A DNA stretch of 64,000 nucleotides from G963691885 sp963691885 (GCA_963691885.1 OY829843.1:3906001-3970000), one strand, 5' to 3'. Positions 8,729 through 17,806 are shown, numbered from the stretch's first letter. Notes: generated by a model from the sequence alone, not told the origin. Translations and numbers: made by a program.

Positions 8729-9793
8729 ATGACAAGTGAAGAAGAAGTAATCGCGACGCGCCGGGGGCCGCTGGGCATTCTAACCCTGAACCGCCCCAAA
8801 GCGCTGAACGCCCTGACCCATGGCATGGTCCGTTCACTGGACGCGCAGCTACGTGTCTGGCGGGATGATCCGGACGTTTCTGCGGTTTGTGTCGTTGGCG
8901 CAGGGGATCGAGCCTTTTGTGCGGGCGGTGATGTCATTGCATTGGCCAAGGATGGCGACGGCGTTGTCGATATGCGTCGGGATTTCTTTCGCGATGAGTA
9001 TATCCTGAACCATCTGATCCATAATTTTCCAAAACCCTATATTCCGCTCATTGACGGGATCAGTATGGGCGGCGGCGTTGGTGTATCTGTCCATGGGTCC
9101 CATCGCATTGTCAGCGAAAAAGTCCTCTTCGCGATGCCCGAAACGGCGATCGGCCTGTTTCCGGATGTCGGAGGTGCCTATTTTCTACCGCGTCTCCGCG
9201 GTGAAGTCGGGACCTATCTGGCACTGACCAATTCACGCCTGAAGCTGGCCGATGTTGCCTATGCCGGTGTTTATGACACCCATGTGCCCAGCGCCGAGAT
9301 CGAAAACCTGATAGCAGGGCTGGCGGACGCGGATTGGTCGGGCGACGGGGATAAGGTGGCTGACACAGTCATTGCGGAATTTGCGACCCATGCGGGCGAG
9401 CCGTCCCTGGCAGCACATCAGGCCCTGATCGATTCCTGCTTTGCCCATGACAGTATTGAGGAAATTTTGGGCGCCTTGCATCAGGATGGCAGTGAGTTTG
9501 CGCTGGCTGCCGCAGGCGCGATTGAAGAGAAGTCGCCGGTCATGAGTGCCGTTGCCCTGCGGCAATTGCGTTTGGGCGCGACGATGTCTTTCGACGCGTG
9601 TATGATTATGGAATACCGGCTCTCTCAGGCCTGCATGGCCGGGCATGAGTTCTTTGAAGGGGTGCGGGCCATGCTGATCGACAAGGATCGATCACCGAAA
9701 TGGCAACCGTCCACAAGGGTCGATGTAATCGACGCAATGGTGGCCGCGTTTTTTGAGCCGCCGGGTGTAACTGATCTGTCGTTTGCAGGATAA
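8729..9793 (+). CDS. 3-hydroxyisobutyryl-CoA hydrolase (enoyl-CoA hydratase/isomerase fold)
   Basis: A 354-residue crotonase-fold protein. The N-terminal crotonase core has 'LNRPKALNAL' and the oxyanion-hole segments AFCAGGD and ISMGGGVGVSVHG. The 'FAMPETAIGLFPDVGGAYFLPRL' region and the long C-terminal extension with 'MSFDACMIMEYRLSQACM...FFEGVRAMLIDKDRSPKW' are typical of HIBCH-type hydrolases and absent from ordinary enoyl-CoA hydratases. It releases CoA from 3-hydroxyisobutyryl-CoA, the third-from-last step of valine breakdown. It lies between an acyl-CoA dehydrogenase and mmsB, consistent with one operon. Confidence 0.9.
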   Translation: MTSEEEVIATRRGPLGILTLNRPKALNALTHGMVRSLDAQLRVWRDDPDVSAVCVVGAGDRAFCAGGDVIALAKDGDGVVDMRRDFFRDEYILNHLIHNFPKPYIPLIDGISMGGGVGVSVHGSHRIVSEKVLFAMPETAIGLFPDVGGAYFLPRLRGEVGTYLALTNSRLKLADVAYAGVYDTHVPSAEIENLIAGLADADWSGDGDKVADTVIAEFATHAGEPSLAAHQALIDSCFAHDSIEEILGALHQDGSEFALAAAGAIEEKSPVMSAVALRQLRLGATMSFDACMIMEYRLSQACMAGHEFFEGVRAMLIDKDRSPKWQPSTRVDVIDAMVAAFFEPPGVTDLSFAG

Positions 9794-9841
9794 AATCAAA
9801 GGAATAGGGCGTTCTAAGCCCTGAAATTGGGGAGTTATGAC

Positions 9842-10726
9842 ATGAGCAGCATCGCATTTATCGGTGTCGGAAATATGGGTGGTCCTATGGCCGGGAACCT
9901 GGTCAAGGCGGGCCATTCGGTAAAGGCATTCGACCTTTCCGAGGCCGCTGTTTATGCAGCAGTGGCGCTGGGGGCAACGGCGGCGACCAGTGCGGCTGAA
10001 GCCTGTGAAGGGGTGGATGCGGTGATCACCATGTTGCCGGCGGGAACCCATGTTAAAGGCGTCTATACCGATGATGTTTTTCCTTCCACCCCAAAAACAG
10101 CCCTTTTGATCGACTGCTCTACAATTGATGTGGAAACCGCACGTGTTGTTCACGACATGGCTGCTGCCGATGGTTTTCAAATGATCGACGCCCCTGTATC
10201 CGGTGGCATCATGGGGGCGGCAGCGGGCACGCTGACCTTCATGTGTGGGGGAACGGACGCTGCCTACGAAGCTGCAAAACCCTACCTGGAAATCATGGGC
10301 AAAACACTGGTTCATACCGGTGGGGCCGGAAACGGTCAGGCGGCCAAGATCTGCAATAATATGATGCTCGGTATCCAGATGATTTCTGTTTGTGAGGCCT
10401 TTGCGATGGCCGAGAAGCTGGGTTTGGACGCGCAGAAACTCTTTGATGTTTCCTCCACGGCATCTGGTCAATGTTGGTCCTTGACCTCTTACTGCCCTGT
10501 GCCTGGACCGGTTCCGACCTCACCGGCCAATCGGGATTATCAGCCGGGGTTCAGCGCGGCAATGATGGTCAAGGATATGAACCTCTCGCAAAGTGCCGCA
10601 GCGGCATTTGACGCTAACACTCCGCTTGGGGCAGCGGCGGCAAAACTATACCAGGAATTTGTGGAAGGTGGCGAGGGCGGCACCGACTTTTCGGGCATTA
10701 TCAAGATGTTGCAAAGCAAAACCTAA
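9842..10726 (+). CDS. mmsB: 3-hydroxyisobutyrate dehydrogenase
   Basis: A 294-residue beta-hydroxyacid dehydrogenase. It has the NAD-binding motif IGVGNMGGPMAGNL at residues 7-20, the substrate-binding segment DAPVSGGIMGAAAGTLTFM (117-134) and the catalytic lysine in GNGQAAKICNN (K169). It oxidises 3-hydroxyisobutyrate to methylmalonate semialdehyde. The start at ATG 9842 is preceded by GGGGAG; an in-frame ATG is not needed upstream. It is the last gene of the valine-degradation set; the semialdehyde dehydrogenase (mmsA) is not in the window. Confidence 0.93.
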   Translation: MSSIAFIGVGNMGGPMAGNLVKAGHSVKAFDLSEAAVYAAVALGATAATSAAEACEGVDAVITMLPAGTHVKGVYTDDVFPSTPKTALLIDCSTIDVETARVVHDMAAADGFQMIDAPVSGGIMGAAAGTLTFMCGGTDAAYEAAKPYLEIMGKTLVHTGGAGNGQAAKICNNMMLGIQMISVCEAFAMAEKLGLDAQKLFDVSSTASGQCWSLTSYCPVPGPVPTSPANRDYQPGFSAAMMVKDMNLSQSAAAAFDANTPLGAAAAKLYQEFVEGGEGGTDFSGIIKMLQSKT

Positions 10727-10763
10727 GAATTTGATCCGCTTGTTCTCAGAGGGCTGCTATTTT

Positions 10764-10789
10764 GCGCAATGATTAGAAGTCTAATTGCG
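10764..10789. promoter_or_regulatory. Imperfect inverted repeat upstream of the LdtR-like regulator
   Basis: GCGCAATgATTAGA (10764-10777) and TCTAATTGCG (10780-10789) form an inverted repeat with one unpaired base and a 2-nt centre. It lies 38 nt after mmsB and about 140 nt before the regulator gene, in a 205-nt gap. There is no T tract, so it looks more like a dyad operator for a MarR-type dimer than a terminator. Confidence 0.4.
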
Positions 10790-10931
10790 TAACGTCTAAA
10801 GAATCTGTTAGGTATTAGAGTGTAATGGCATGAAGATATACATGTCGTGCACGGATTTAAGTGGTGTGTTTGGTTGATCGTCGATCCGGCAAGAACCTGG
10901 ACGACTGACGCGCTGATAAGAGGGTGAACCT

Positions 10932-11390
10932 TTGAAACAACAATATCTCGATGTGATCAGACTGATCGAACGTCTTCACCGCCAGTTTCTTGAGGTGATT
11001 AAAGGTGAACTGGATCGGGGTGGAATTCGGGACATCAACAACATTCAGGCCTTGATCCTGTATAATATCGGGACTGATGAATTGACGGTGGGTGAGCTGA
11101 CCCATCGCGGCTATTACCTTGGATCCAACGTTTCCTACAATGTTCGCAAGATGGTCGAGAACGGGTACCTGATACAGGAACGCTCCTCCCATGACCGTCG
11201 TTCGGTCAGGGTTCGGCTTTCCGACCGTGGGCTTGAGGTCCATGGAAAAGTGAACGACATCATCGAATCCCAGGCAGGTCGATTGAACGAGACTGGCATT
11301 ACGGACAGCCACCTGGACGGGACGGGTCAGGTTCTGACACGTTTGGAACGGTTCCTGCTACACACTTTTGGATATGGCCCGGCGCGCTGA
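10932..11390 (+). CDS. ldtR: MarR-family winged-helix regulator, LdtR-like
   Basis: A 152-residue winged-helix protein. The core 'NNIQALILYNIGTDELTVGELTHRGYYLGSNVSYNVRKMVENGYL...RRSVRVRLSDRG' closely matches the alphaproteobacterial LdtR group, the MarR-type regulator studied in Liberibacter where it controls an L,D-transpeptidase and stress tolerance. The start is TTG 10932, with AGGGTG about 6 nt upstream; a GTG 21 nt inside is the alternative. It stands alone on the plus strand, convergent with mlaC, and shares the intergenic hairpin. Targets here are unknown. The dyad at 10764-10789 may be its own operator. Confidence 0.8.
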   Translation: MKQQYLDVIRLIERLHRQFLEVIKGELDRGGIRDINNIQALILYNIGTDELTVGELTHRGYYLGSNVSYNVRKMVENGYLIQERSSHDRRSVRVRLSDRGLEVHGKVNDIIESQAGRLNETGITDSHLDGTGQVLTRLERFLLHTFGYGPAR

Positions 11391-11419
11391 TCCGCCCGAA
11401 CTTCAACACAAGGTTTTCG

Positions 11420-11456
11420 AAGCCTGTCAGGATTTTGGCAGGCTTTCGATTTTTTC
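11420..11456 (+). terminator. Terminator of the ldtR-like gene, overlapping the mlaC 3' end
   Basis: Stem AAGCCTG (11420-11426) / CAGGCTT (11439-11445) is followed by TCGATTTTTT on the plus strand. The hairpin overlaps the last codons of the convergent mlaC gene, whose stop is at 11427-11429. Confidence 0.75.
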
Positions 11457-12116
11457 ACGCAGCAACTTGTTGAGTCCTTCAAGCCCGGACGAGCGCAGAA
11501 CACCTTCAAAATCAGCGCGTTGGGTCTGAAGCATGCTGACGCCTTCGACAAGCACATCAACGATTTTCAGGCTGCCGTCCTTTTGTTCCCTCACACGCCA
11601 GCCCGCTTTGATTGGCGGCTGGCCTTCCCCCAAAATCTCTGTGACAACAAGCGCGTCGGCCTTGCCGGCGGCCGAGGTCCCAACCACACGAAACTGCTGG
11701 CCGTCATAACCGCCAAGGCGTCTTGCATAGGTGATGACCACGAAATCAGCGAAGAGAGCAGAATATTCCTCACGCTCCTCAGGCGAGGCCTTTCGCCAGT
11801 TTGGGCCGAGCACGAAGCGACCCATAATTTCCAGATCAAGATTGGTTCGAAGCAATTCCTGAACCTGTCTCTCACGATCTCCCTCTGATCCCGCGTCAGA
11901 AGAGAGTGCACTGATTGCGTCATTGCCCAATTTGTCGAGATAGACCTTTGCCTCGTCCTGGTCGACAACTGCCCAACTTGCTGGCGCGAAAAGCAGCGCA
12001 AGACCAAGCGTGAATGTTGCAAAAAGCGCCCTGCGGCCTATCCGAAATCCAGAAAAGGAACGGGTTGCGTCTGAGGGTTTTTCAACAAGACCACGCATCC
12101 CGCAAATCAAATTCAT
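11427..12116 (-). CDS. mlaC: MlaC-like periplasmic phospholipid-binding protein
   Basis: About 229 residues, with a hydrophobic signal segment (LFATFTLGLALLFAPASWA) near residues 32-50 ahead of an MlaC/Ttg2D-type domain. Diagnostic stretches are 'LDLEIMGRFVLGPNWRKASPEEREEYSALFADFVVITYARRL' and 'IVDVLVEGVSMLQTQRADF'. In the Mla system this protein ferries phospholipids across the periplasm between the outer and inner membranes. No mlaA, mlaB, mlaD, mlaE or mlaF gene is adjacent, so it is an orphan here; the related hopanoid-cluster protein HpnM is the alternative. The start is uncertain: ATG 12116 gives a normal signal peptide after a basic leader, with further ATGs at 12143 and 12170. Confidence 0.82.
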   Translation of the reverse strand: MNLICGMRGLVEKPSDATRSFSGFRIGRRALFATFTLGLALLFAPASWAVVDQDEAKVYLDKLGNDAISALSSDAGSEGDRERQVQELLRTNLDLEIMGRFVLGPNWRKASPEEREEYSALFADFVVITYARRLGGYDGQQFRVVGTSAAGKADALVVTEILGEGQPPIKAGWRVREQKDGSLKIVDVLVEGVSMLQTQRADFEGVLRSSGLEGLNKLLREKIESLPKS

Positions 12117-12212
12117 TATCAATACTCTATCCTCAATCTGCATCACATACTGCGTAGAACAATGATGCATGTTCCACCACCGGTTTGACCATGCCTGAGC
12201 GAACCCCCGTAC

Positions 12213-13121
12213 TCAACTGCTTACGTGTCTGTTCCGTTTTGCCGCTGCTGCAATAGCGGCGGTAATCAACACCAGACCAATCATATCCTCCGGGCTCAAA
12301 AACTCACCGATCATAAGGGCGCTCAGGCTCACTGCCGCGAAAGGTACTACAAGAGACCCCACTGCTGCGAATCCCATATGCGTGATACGCAAAAGATTGT
12401 ACCAGGCGATCACTCCAAAACAGATACTGAAAAAAGTAATAGAGGTTGTGGCCAGAATCGCTTCACGGCTCACGGTTTCAACCCACTTCATATCATCAAA
12501 AATGGCAGTGCCGATGAGGATCGGTATCCCGCCGATCAGCATTTGCCATCCGATCAGGGTGAAGAGCGGACTGTCGAATTTGCTGCGTTGTTGAAGGACC
12601 GCGCCAAAGGTCTGGGAAAAGGACGCGGCCAATATCGCGATGATCCCAATATAGGAGGATGTTGCGGATAATACGTCCTTGTAACTCAGCACAGCGAGTG
12701 CTAGGATGATTCCGATTGTGCGCTTTGCTGTGAACGGCGACCGAAAAAGTGTCCACTCAATCAGCATCGCCCAGAGGGGCGTTGAAAAGGCGAGGAGGGC
12801 CGCGCGCCCTGCCGGCAATGTCTGCAACGAGACCGCAGACAACAGGAACCATAGGGTAATATTGAAGAAACCGATCAGTGCAATCCGGCGCCATTCGTCG
12901 GGACGGGGAAGAAACCGCCGTTTGACGATCCAAGACACGGAGAGCAGCGCTGCGGCCCCCCCAATCACATTCAGGGATCTAAAGCTCAGAACCGGGATTT
13001 CGGCGACTGCAATCTTCATAAAGGGCCAGGTGGTTCCCCAGGCCATCGCCATGACAAACAGTAACAGCCAGGCCAGACTGAGATTGCGGGTGCTATCCCC
13101 GCCAGACGCTTTGTCAGTCAT
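12213..13121 (-). CDS. DMT-superfamily transporter (two EamA domains)
   Basis: 302 residues with about ten hydrophobic segments in two EamA-type halves. The first half begins 'LLLFVMAMAWGTTWPFMKIAVAEIP' (residues 20-44), the classic start of drug/metabolite exporters; the second half contains 'GFAAVGSLVVPFAAVSLSALMIGE'. The tail is basic and cytoplasmic. The substrate cannot be told from sequence. It lies between mlaC and glutaryl-CoA dehydrogenase on the same strand, with a 71-nt gap from the latter, so a shared transcript is possible. Confidence 0.88.
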   Translation of the reverse strand: MTDKASGGDSTRNLSLAWLLLFVMAMAWGTTWPFMKIAVAEIPVLSFRSLNVIGGAAALLSVSWIVKRRFLPRPDEWRRIALIGFFNITLWFLLSAVSLQTLPAGRAALLAFSTPLWAMLIEWTLFRSPFTAKRTIGIILALAVLSYKDVLSATSSYIGIIAILAASFSQTFGAVLQQRSKFDSPLFTLIGWQMLIGGIPILIGTAIFDDMKWVETVSREAILATTSITFFSICFGVIAWYNLLRITHMGFAAVGSLVVPFAAVSLSALMIGEFLSPEDMIGLVLITAAIAAAAKRNRHVSS

Positions 13122-13192
13122 TTGATGTAATCCTTGTCGTTGAGGCCGAAGAATCCAACCTCAACAAGTTCACCGCCAGCCCTCAGACAGGA

Positions 13193-14377
13193 TCAAAAGA
13201 ATGCCTGAATTCCGGTTTGCGCGCGTCCCAGGATCAACGCGTGGATGTCATGCGTCCCTTCGTAGGTATTGACCGCTTCAAGGTTCATGACGTGGCGAAT
13301 GACATGATATTCGTCCGAAATACCGTTGCCGCCATGCATGTCGCGGGCGACGCGTGCAGCGTCGAGCGCCTTGCCACAGGAATTGCGCTTTACCATCGAG
13401 ATTAGCTCAACGGGCAGACGTTTTTCGTCTTTCAGCTTTCCGACCCGTAGACAAGCCTGCAACGCCATGGTCAGCTCGGTCTGCATATCCGCCAGTTTCA
13501 GCTGGATCAGCTGGTTAGCGGCGAGTGGTCGTCCAAATTGCTTGCGTTCCATCGTGTAGTCGCGGGCCGCAAACCAGCAGAACTCACCAGCACCGATTGC
13601 GCCGAACGCTATACCCAATCGGGCGTTGTTCAGGCAGCTGAACGGGCCTTTCAGACCCTGGACGTTCGGCAGCAGGTTCTCTTCCGGGACAAAGACCTCG
13701 TCCATCATGATCATGCCGGTAACCGAAGCACGAAGGGAGAATTTGCCTTCGATTTTTGGGGTTTCAAACCCTTTCATGCCGCGTTCCAGGATAAAGCCGC
13801 GAATGACGTCATCGTCGGTCTTGGCCCAAACAACTGCGACATCTGCAATGGGGGAATTCGTAATCCAGTTTTTGGCGCCTGACAGCAGGTATCCTCCGTC
13901 TGTCTTGCGGGCCCGTGTCACCATAGAGGCCGGGTCAGAACCGTGGTCCGGCTCTGTCAGACCGAAACAACCGACAAGCTCACCGGTCGCAAGACGCGGC
14001 AGGAAATGCTGGCGCTGCTCCTCGGACCCAAATTCATGGATAGGATGCATCACCAGGGATGACTGAACGGAGAAAGCAGAGCGATAGCCGCTATCGACCC
14101 GCTCAACCTCACGCGCAACAAGGCCATAGCCGGTATAGGTTGCCCCGGCACAGCCATATTTCTCCGGCAGGGTCATGCCGAGCAGGCCCAACTCGCCCAG
14201 CTCGTTAAAGATCGAGCGGTCGAAGGTTTCATGCCGGTTTGATTCAAGAACCCGCGGCATCAATTGTTCCTGGCAATATTGATGTGCCGCATCGCGGATC
14301 ATCCGTTCTTCTTCGGTGATTTGATCATCGATCAGGAACGGGTCTTCCCACTGGAACCGGGTGCGCATTTCAGTCAT
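13193..14377 (-). CDS. gcdH: Glutaryl-CoA dehydrogenase
   Basis: A 394-residue acyl-CoA dehydrogenase of the decarboxylating glutaryl-CoA type, which converts glutaryl-CoA to crotonyl-CoA in lysine and tryptophan breakdown. Characteristic segments are 'FQWEDPFLIDDQITEEERMIRD' at the N-terminus, CFGLTEPDHGSDPASM, SGAKNWITNSPIADV, and the C-terminal NTYEGTHDIHALILGRAQTGIQAF with the catalytic-base glutamate. The start is ATG 14377 because GAGGAAA precedes it; the frame stays open 138 nt upstream without a good site. It is divergent from the small gene at 14598, sharing a 220-nt promoter region. Confidence 0.92.
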   Translation of the reverse strand: MTEMRTRFQWEDPFLIDDQITEEERMIRDAAHQYCQEQLMPRVLESNRHETFDRSIFNELGELGLLGMTLPEKYGCAGATYTGYGLVAREVERVDSGYRSAFSVQSSLVMHPIHEFGSEEQRQHFLPRLATGELVGCFGLTEPDHGSDPASMVTRARKTDGGYLLSGAKNWITNSPIADVAVVWAKTDDDVIRGFILERGMKGFETPKIEGKFSLRASVTGMIMMDEVFVPEENLLPNVQGLKGPFSCLNNARLGIAFGAIGAGEFCWFAARDYTMERKQFGRPLAANQLIQLKLADMQTELTMALQACLRVGKLKDEKRLPVELISMVKRNSCGKALDAARVARDMHGGNGISDEYHVIRHVMNLEAVNTYEGTHDIHALILGRAQTGIQAFF

Positions 14378-14597
14378 GTCAGTTTCCTCTTGCCGATCAA
14401 CTGGGCAATTTTCTGCCCTGCATTCGGCATTGGTCAAGCGTCTGTGTTGTGGCACATTCATAAGTGGATGAATGGGGCGTGTCGAGGCTTTACAGTGTAA
14501 CACACCTGTTCCCAAAATGCTTATAACCCCGGATCATCCTGGTCAGCCTCGCATGCGTACCAGATGATTTGAAGCTTGGTTGTCTGAGGATGACAGT

Positions 14598-14891
14598 ATG
14601 TCGCTGCGCTACAAATCTGCCATTTTGCCCGAAGGGGCCTTGATCGAATACATCGTTGTCGGTGGTTATGTGAAGGTCGCCGCAGTAGACCCGATCAGTG
14701 CAACCGAAATTGCGATCGTGGGTGATCCATCCACCGGCCGAACGACGCTCGCCCGCGAAGCTGTCAAGAAGCTCGAATATGTGTTGATCCGGAATCGGGA
14801 ACGGGAATTAGCGCAGGGAAAGGGCCAGGCGAAATCATCGCCAGCACGATCAGGGAAGAGGCCTGAAAACCCCAGCGGCTGGGATATCTGA
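14598..14891 (+). CDS. Conserved small alphaproteobacterial protein (possibly DUF6898)
   Basis: A 97-residue soluble protein: 'GALIEYIVVGGYVKVAAVDPISATEIAIVGDPSTGRTTLAREAVKKLEYVLIR' followed by a basic, serine- and proline-rich tail. The pattern resembles a small alphaproteobacterial family of unknown function that I associate with DUF6898; this is from memory. Start ATG 14598 has GAGG about 8 nt upstream. It is convergent with mucR (28-nt gap). No function can be given. Confidence 0.65.
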   Translation: MSLRYKSAILPEGALIEYIVVGGYVKVAAVDPISATEIAIVGDPSTGRTTLAREAVKKLEYVLIRNRERELAQGKGQAKSSPARSGKRPENPSGWDI

Positions 14892-14919
14892 TCTTTTTCG
14901 GAATAAACGAGGGTTGAAA

Positions 14920-15357
14920 CTAGGTGCTTTGGCCCCCAGAATTCTTGCCAAGCCCGATTTTCTTGGCGAAAGCAGAGCGTTGAGCGGCGTAATTCGGGGC
15001 AACCATAGGATAATCAACTGGCAGACCCCATTTCGAACGGTATTCTTCCGGCGTCATGTTGTAATTGGTCCGCAAATGACGTTTGAGCATTTTCAGCTTT
15101 TTGCCGTCTTCCAGGCAAACCAGATATTCAGGCGTAACAGAACGCTTGACCGGCACAGCTGATTTTGTTGCACGGGCACGTGTCTGCTTCGTACCACCGC
15201 CATTCAGCTGCTCGAGTGTCGAAAACACCTGATTGATTACAGAGGGAACATCCTTTGCCGGAACCGTGTGGTTGCCGAGATAGGCTGCCACCATTTCAGA
15301 TGTCATCTGAAGGAGATCCGCGCGTTCTGCTGCACTCGATGTTTTCTGTTCGCTCAT
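14920..15357 (-). CDS. mucR: MucR/Ros-family transcriptional regulator
   Basis: 145 residues. The N-terminal helix region (ADLLQMTSEMVAAYLGNHTV, an oligomerisation part in MucR proteins) is followed by a basic linker and the Ros/MucR zinc-finger-like DNA-binding domain 'YLVCLEDGKKLKMLKRHLRTNYNMTPEEYRSKWGL'. C81, D84 and H94 are present, but the second histidine of the canonical finger is an asparagine (N98). MucR proteins bind AT-rich DNA with T-A steps, often as global repressors. The start at ATG 15357 follows AAGGGGA. The long AT-rich upstream gap (15358-15927) would fit autoregulation. Confidence 0.9.
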   Translation of the reverse strand: MSEQKTSSAAERADLLQMTSEMVAAYLGNHTVPAKDVPSVINQVFSTLEQLNGGGTKQTRARATKSAVPVKRSVTPEYLVCLEDGKKLKMLKRHLRTNYNMTPEEYRSKWGLPVDYPMVAPNYAAQRSAFAKKIGLGKNSGGQST

Positions 15358-15927
15358 GCCAACATTCCCCTTTTTATCTGCGCTTTGCACAGAATTCAGT
15401 CCATTAACTCACGCGCGTCGGGCCGCTTCGAAACTGTATCATCTGCAAATGACCAAAATGCGCTGATAGCCGACCAAGTGTTACTTAACTGTTTACTCCG
15501 CAAACATGCCTTGAGCCCAAGTTTAGGCATGTACACCAAGAAACCAACGCTGGTTTGACTTTGTCGCGTGGGTTTCGATTCTTAATTTCGTCAATACTAA
15601 ATCATCACAAAGACTAAAATTCAATAAAGTTTTTTCCTCACGATTTTGTTTTCGAGTAATTGATACTTGAAACCAAGTAATGACACGCAAGAGATCCTAG
15701 TCTTCGTCATCCTTTATTATGCCCGCCCGGTTTCGTTCTGAACGGTTTTTTTTGGAAACTGGTGCGGCTTGCCACCAAATTCTGTAACGTCTTCAAAAGA
15801 ACGGAACCGGTCGCTTTTCCTGTAGATTGTCCGGGCTTGTTGCTGGCATTTCCTGTGCCTGCATGCTACGAGGCTGCACAGTTTTGAAAAATCGGTCTCG
15901 GATCGAAACATTCCGGGAATTGGGGCC
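15358..15927. other. Long gene-free interval between mucR and rpiB
   Basis: 570 nt with no convincing gene on either strand. The part from about 15560 to 15720 is clearly more AT-rich than its surroundings (runs such as AATAAAGTTTTTT near 15626) and has many T-A steps, as expected of MucR targets. It must hold the divergent promoters of mucR and rpiB. I see no structured RNA with confidence. Confidence 0.5.
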
Positions 15928-16362
15928 ATGTCTGAAACAGTTATCGCGTTTGCAAATGATCACGCCGCCGTTGACTATCGTCAGCCATTGATGGCTGCAG
16001 TCGAGAAGGCAGGCTATACGGTTCTGGATCTCGGGACCGGCGCGACAGCCTCTGTTGATTACCCGGATTACGCCAAGGCGATGGCCGATGCCTTGTCCGA
16101 AGGGCGCGCCTCTCGGGGGATCCTGATTTGTGGCACGGGCATTGGCATTTCGATTGCGGCAAATCGCTTCTCGCATGTACGCGCGGCGCTGTGCCATTCT
16201 ACAACCGATGCTAGGCTGAGCCGGCAACATAATGATGCAAATGTACTGGCGCTAGGGGCCAGAACCCTGGGTCCTGAAACCGCCATGGACTGTGTTCATA
16301 CATTCTTGAACACCGATTTTGAAGGGGGTCGGCACAAGCGCAGAGTCGACAAAATGTCTTAA
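15928..16362 (+). CDS. rpiB: Ribose-5-phosphate isomerase B
   Basis: A 144-residue RpiB/LacAB-family enzyme that interconverts ribose 5-phosphate and ribulose 5-phosphate. It has the phosphate-binding N-terminus 'VIAFANDHAAVDYR', the catalytic-cysteine loop 'ILICGTGIGISIAANRF' and 'NDANVLALGARTLG'. Its length is standard. It precedes glyA by 79 nt in the same direction, the usual alphaproteobacterial order rpiB-glyA. Confidence 0.95.
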   Translation: MSETVIAFANDHAAVDYRQPLMAAVEKAGYTVLDLGTGATASVDYPDYAKAMADALSEGRASRGILICGTGIGISIAANRFSHVRAALCHSTTDARLSRQHNDANVLALGARTLGPETAMDCVHTFLNTDFEGGRHKRRVDKMS

Positions 16363-16441
16363 CGCCCAGGATTTCGAAACACCGAGCTTAAAAGGTGAAC
16401 TTGGCCGATTAACGGCAGAACAGCGTGAAAGGTAGAAAGCA

Positions 16442-17764
16442 ATGCAGACCAGCAATGCGGCTTTGAAAACAGTCGATGAAACCGAACTCGACGCATTTTT
16501 TGAGCAGGATCTCAGTGTCGCGGATCCAGCGCTTTTTGGTGCCATCACCGACGAACTGGACCGCCAGCAGGTTGGCCTGGAACTGATCGCATCGGAAAAC
16601 ATCGTCAGCCGCGCCGTTATGCAGGCCATGGGTTCCGTTATGACCAACAAATACGCAGAGGGCTATCCGGGCCGTCGGTACTATGGCGGTTGCGTCCATG
16701 TTGACACCGCGGAGCAACTGGCGATTGAGCGCGCCTGTAAATTGTTTGATTGTTCCTTTGCCAATGTTCAGCCGCATTCGGGCGCGCAGGCCAACCAGGC
16801 CGTGTTCCTGGCGGTTCTGCAGCCGGGCGACACTTTCATGGGGCTGTCGCTCGCCTCTGGCGGACATCTGACCCATGGTGCCGGCCCCAATCAGTCAGGC
16901 AAATGGTTCAATGCGGTTCACTACGATGTTCGCCCGGAAGATGCTCTGATCGATTTCGAGCAGGTCGAGCGTCTGGCCGAAGAGAACAAACCAAAGCTGA
17001 TCATTGCTGGTGGATCAGCCTATCCCCGTCAGATCGATTTCAAACGCTTCCGTGAAATTGCGGGTAAGGTCGGTGCCTTGTTCATGGTGGATATGGCCCA
17101 TTTCGCCGGTCTGGTTGCCGGTGGTCAGCATCCAAACCCGTTAGACTATGCCCATATTGCAACGACAACGACGCATAAAACCCTGCGCGGCCCGCGTGGC
17201 GGTATGATCCTCAGCCGTGACGAAGCCCTGGGCAAGAAGATCAACTCAGCCGTCTTTCCCGGACTTCAGGGCGGCCCCCTGATGCATGTGATTGCTGCAA
17301 AGGCTGTGGCATTCGGCGAGGCGCTTCAACCAGGTTTCAAGGCCTATTCCAAGTCTGTCGTCGACAATGCCAAGGTTCTGGCGGAGACGTTGGTTGAAGG
17401 CGGTCTTGATATCGTTTCAGGGGGCACGGACACCCATGTCATGCTGGTTGATCTGCGCCCCAAAGGCCTGACCGGCAATGTCGCAGAGAAGAGCCTGGAA
17501 CGGGCTGGTCTGACCTGCAACAAGAACGGCATACCGTTTGACCCGGAAAAACCGATGGTAACCTCCGGTATTCGTCTTGGGACCCCGGCTGGAACGACCC
17601 GCGGTCTTGGAACCGCTGAATTCGCTGAAGTAGGCCGGTTGATTGTTGAGGTTCTCGATGGTCTTGTTGCCAATCCGGATGACAACTCAGCGGTCGAGCA
17701 GGCGGTTCATGCAAAGGTCAGCGCCCTTTGTGACCGGTTCCCGATCTATAAGAAACTGTACTGA
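16442..17764 (+). CDS. glyA: Serine hydroxymethyltransferase
   Basis: A 440-residue PLP enzyme that interconverts serine and glycine with tetrahydrofolate. Signatures are 'ASENIVSRAVMQAMGSVMTNKYAEGYPGRRYYGG' (residues 50-83), 'QPHSGAQANQAV' and the PLP lysine in TTTTHKTLRGPRGG (K246). It ends in a strong terminator. No glycine riboswitch is visible in the 79-nt gap upstream. In related genomes nrdR normally follows directly; here three accessory genes intervene. Confidence 0.97.
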   Translation: MQTSNAALKTVDETELDAFFEQDLSVADPALFGAITDELDRQQVGLELIASENIVSRAVMQAMGSVMTNKYAEGYPGRRYYGGCVHVDTAEQLAIERACKLFDCSFANVQPHSGAQANQAVFLAVLQPGDTFMGLSLASGGHLTHGAGPNQSGKWFNAVHYDVRPEDALIDFEQVERLAEENKPKLIIAGGSAYPRQIDFKRFREIAGKVGALFMVDMAHFAGLVAGGQHPNPLDYAHIATTTTHKTLRGPRGGMILSRDEALGKKINSAVFPGLQGGPLMHVIAAKAVAFGEALQPGFKAYSKSVVDNAKVLAETLVEGGLDIVSGGTDTHVMLVDLRPKGLTGNVAEKSLERAGLTCNKNGIPFDPEKPMVTSGIRLGTPAGTTRGLGTAEFAEVGRLIVEVLDGLVANPDDNSAVEQAVHAKVSALCDRFPIYKKLY

Positions 17765-17806
17765 TTTCTGCAGCCGGGGCGCTTGTGCCCTGGCGAAACA
17801 TCTCAT

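Noticed and set aside
16363..16441. Glycine riboswitch before glyA
   Set aside because: The gap is only 79 nt and shows none of the expected paired aptamer pattern.
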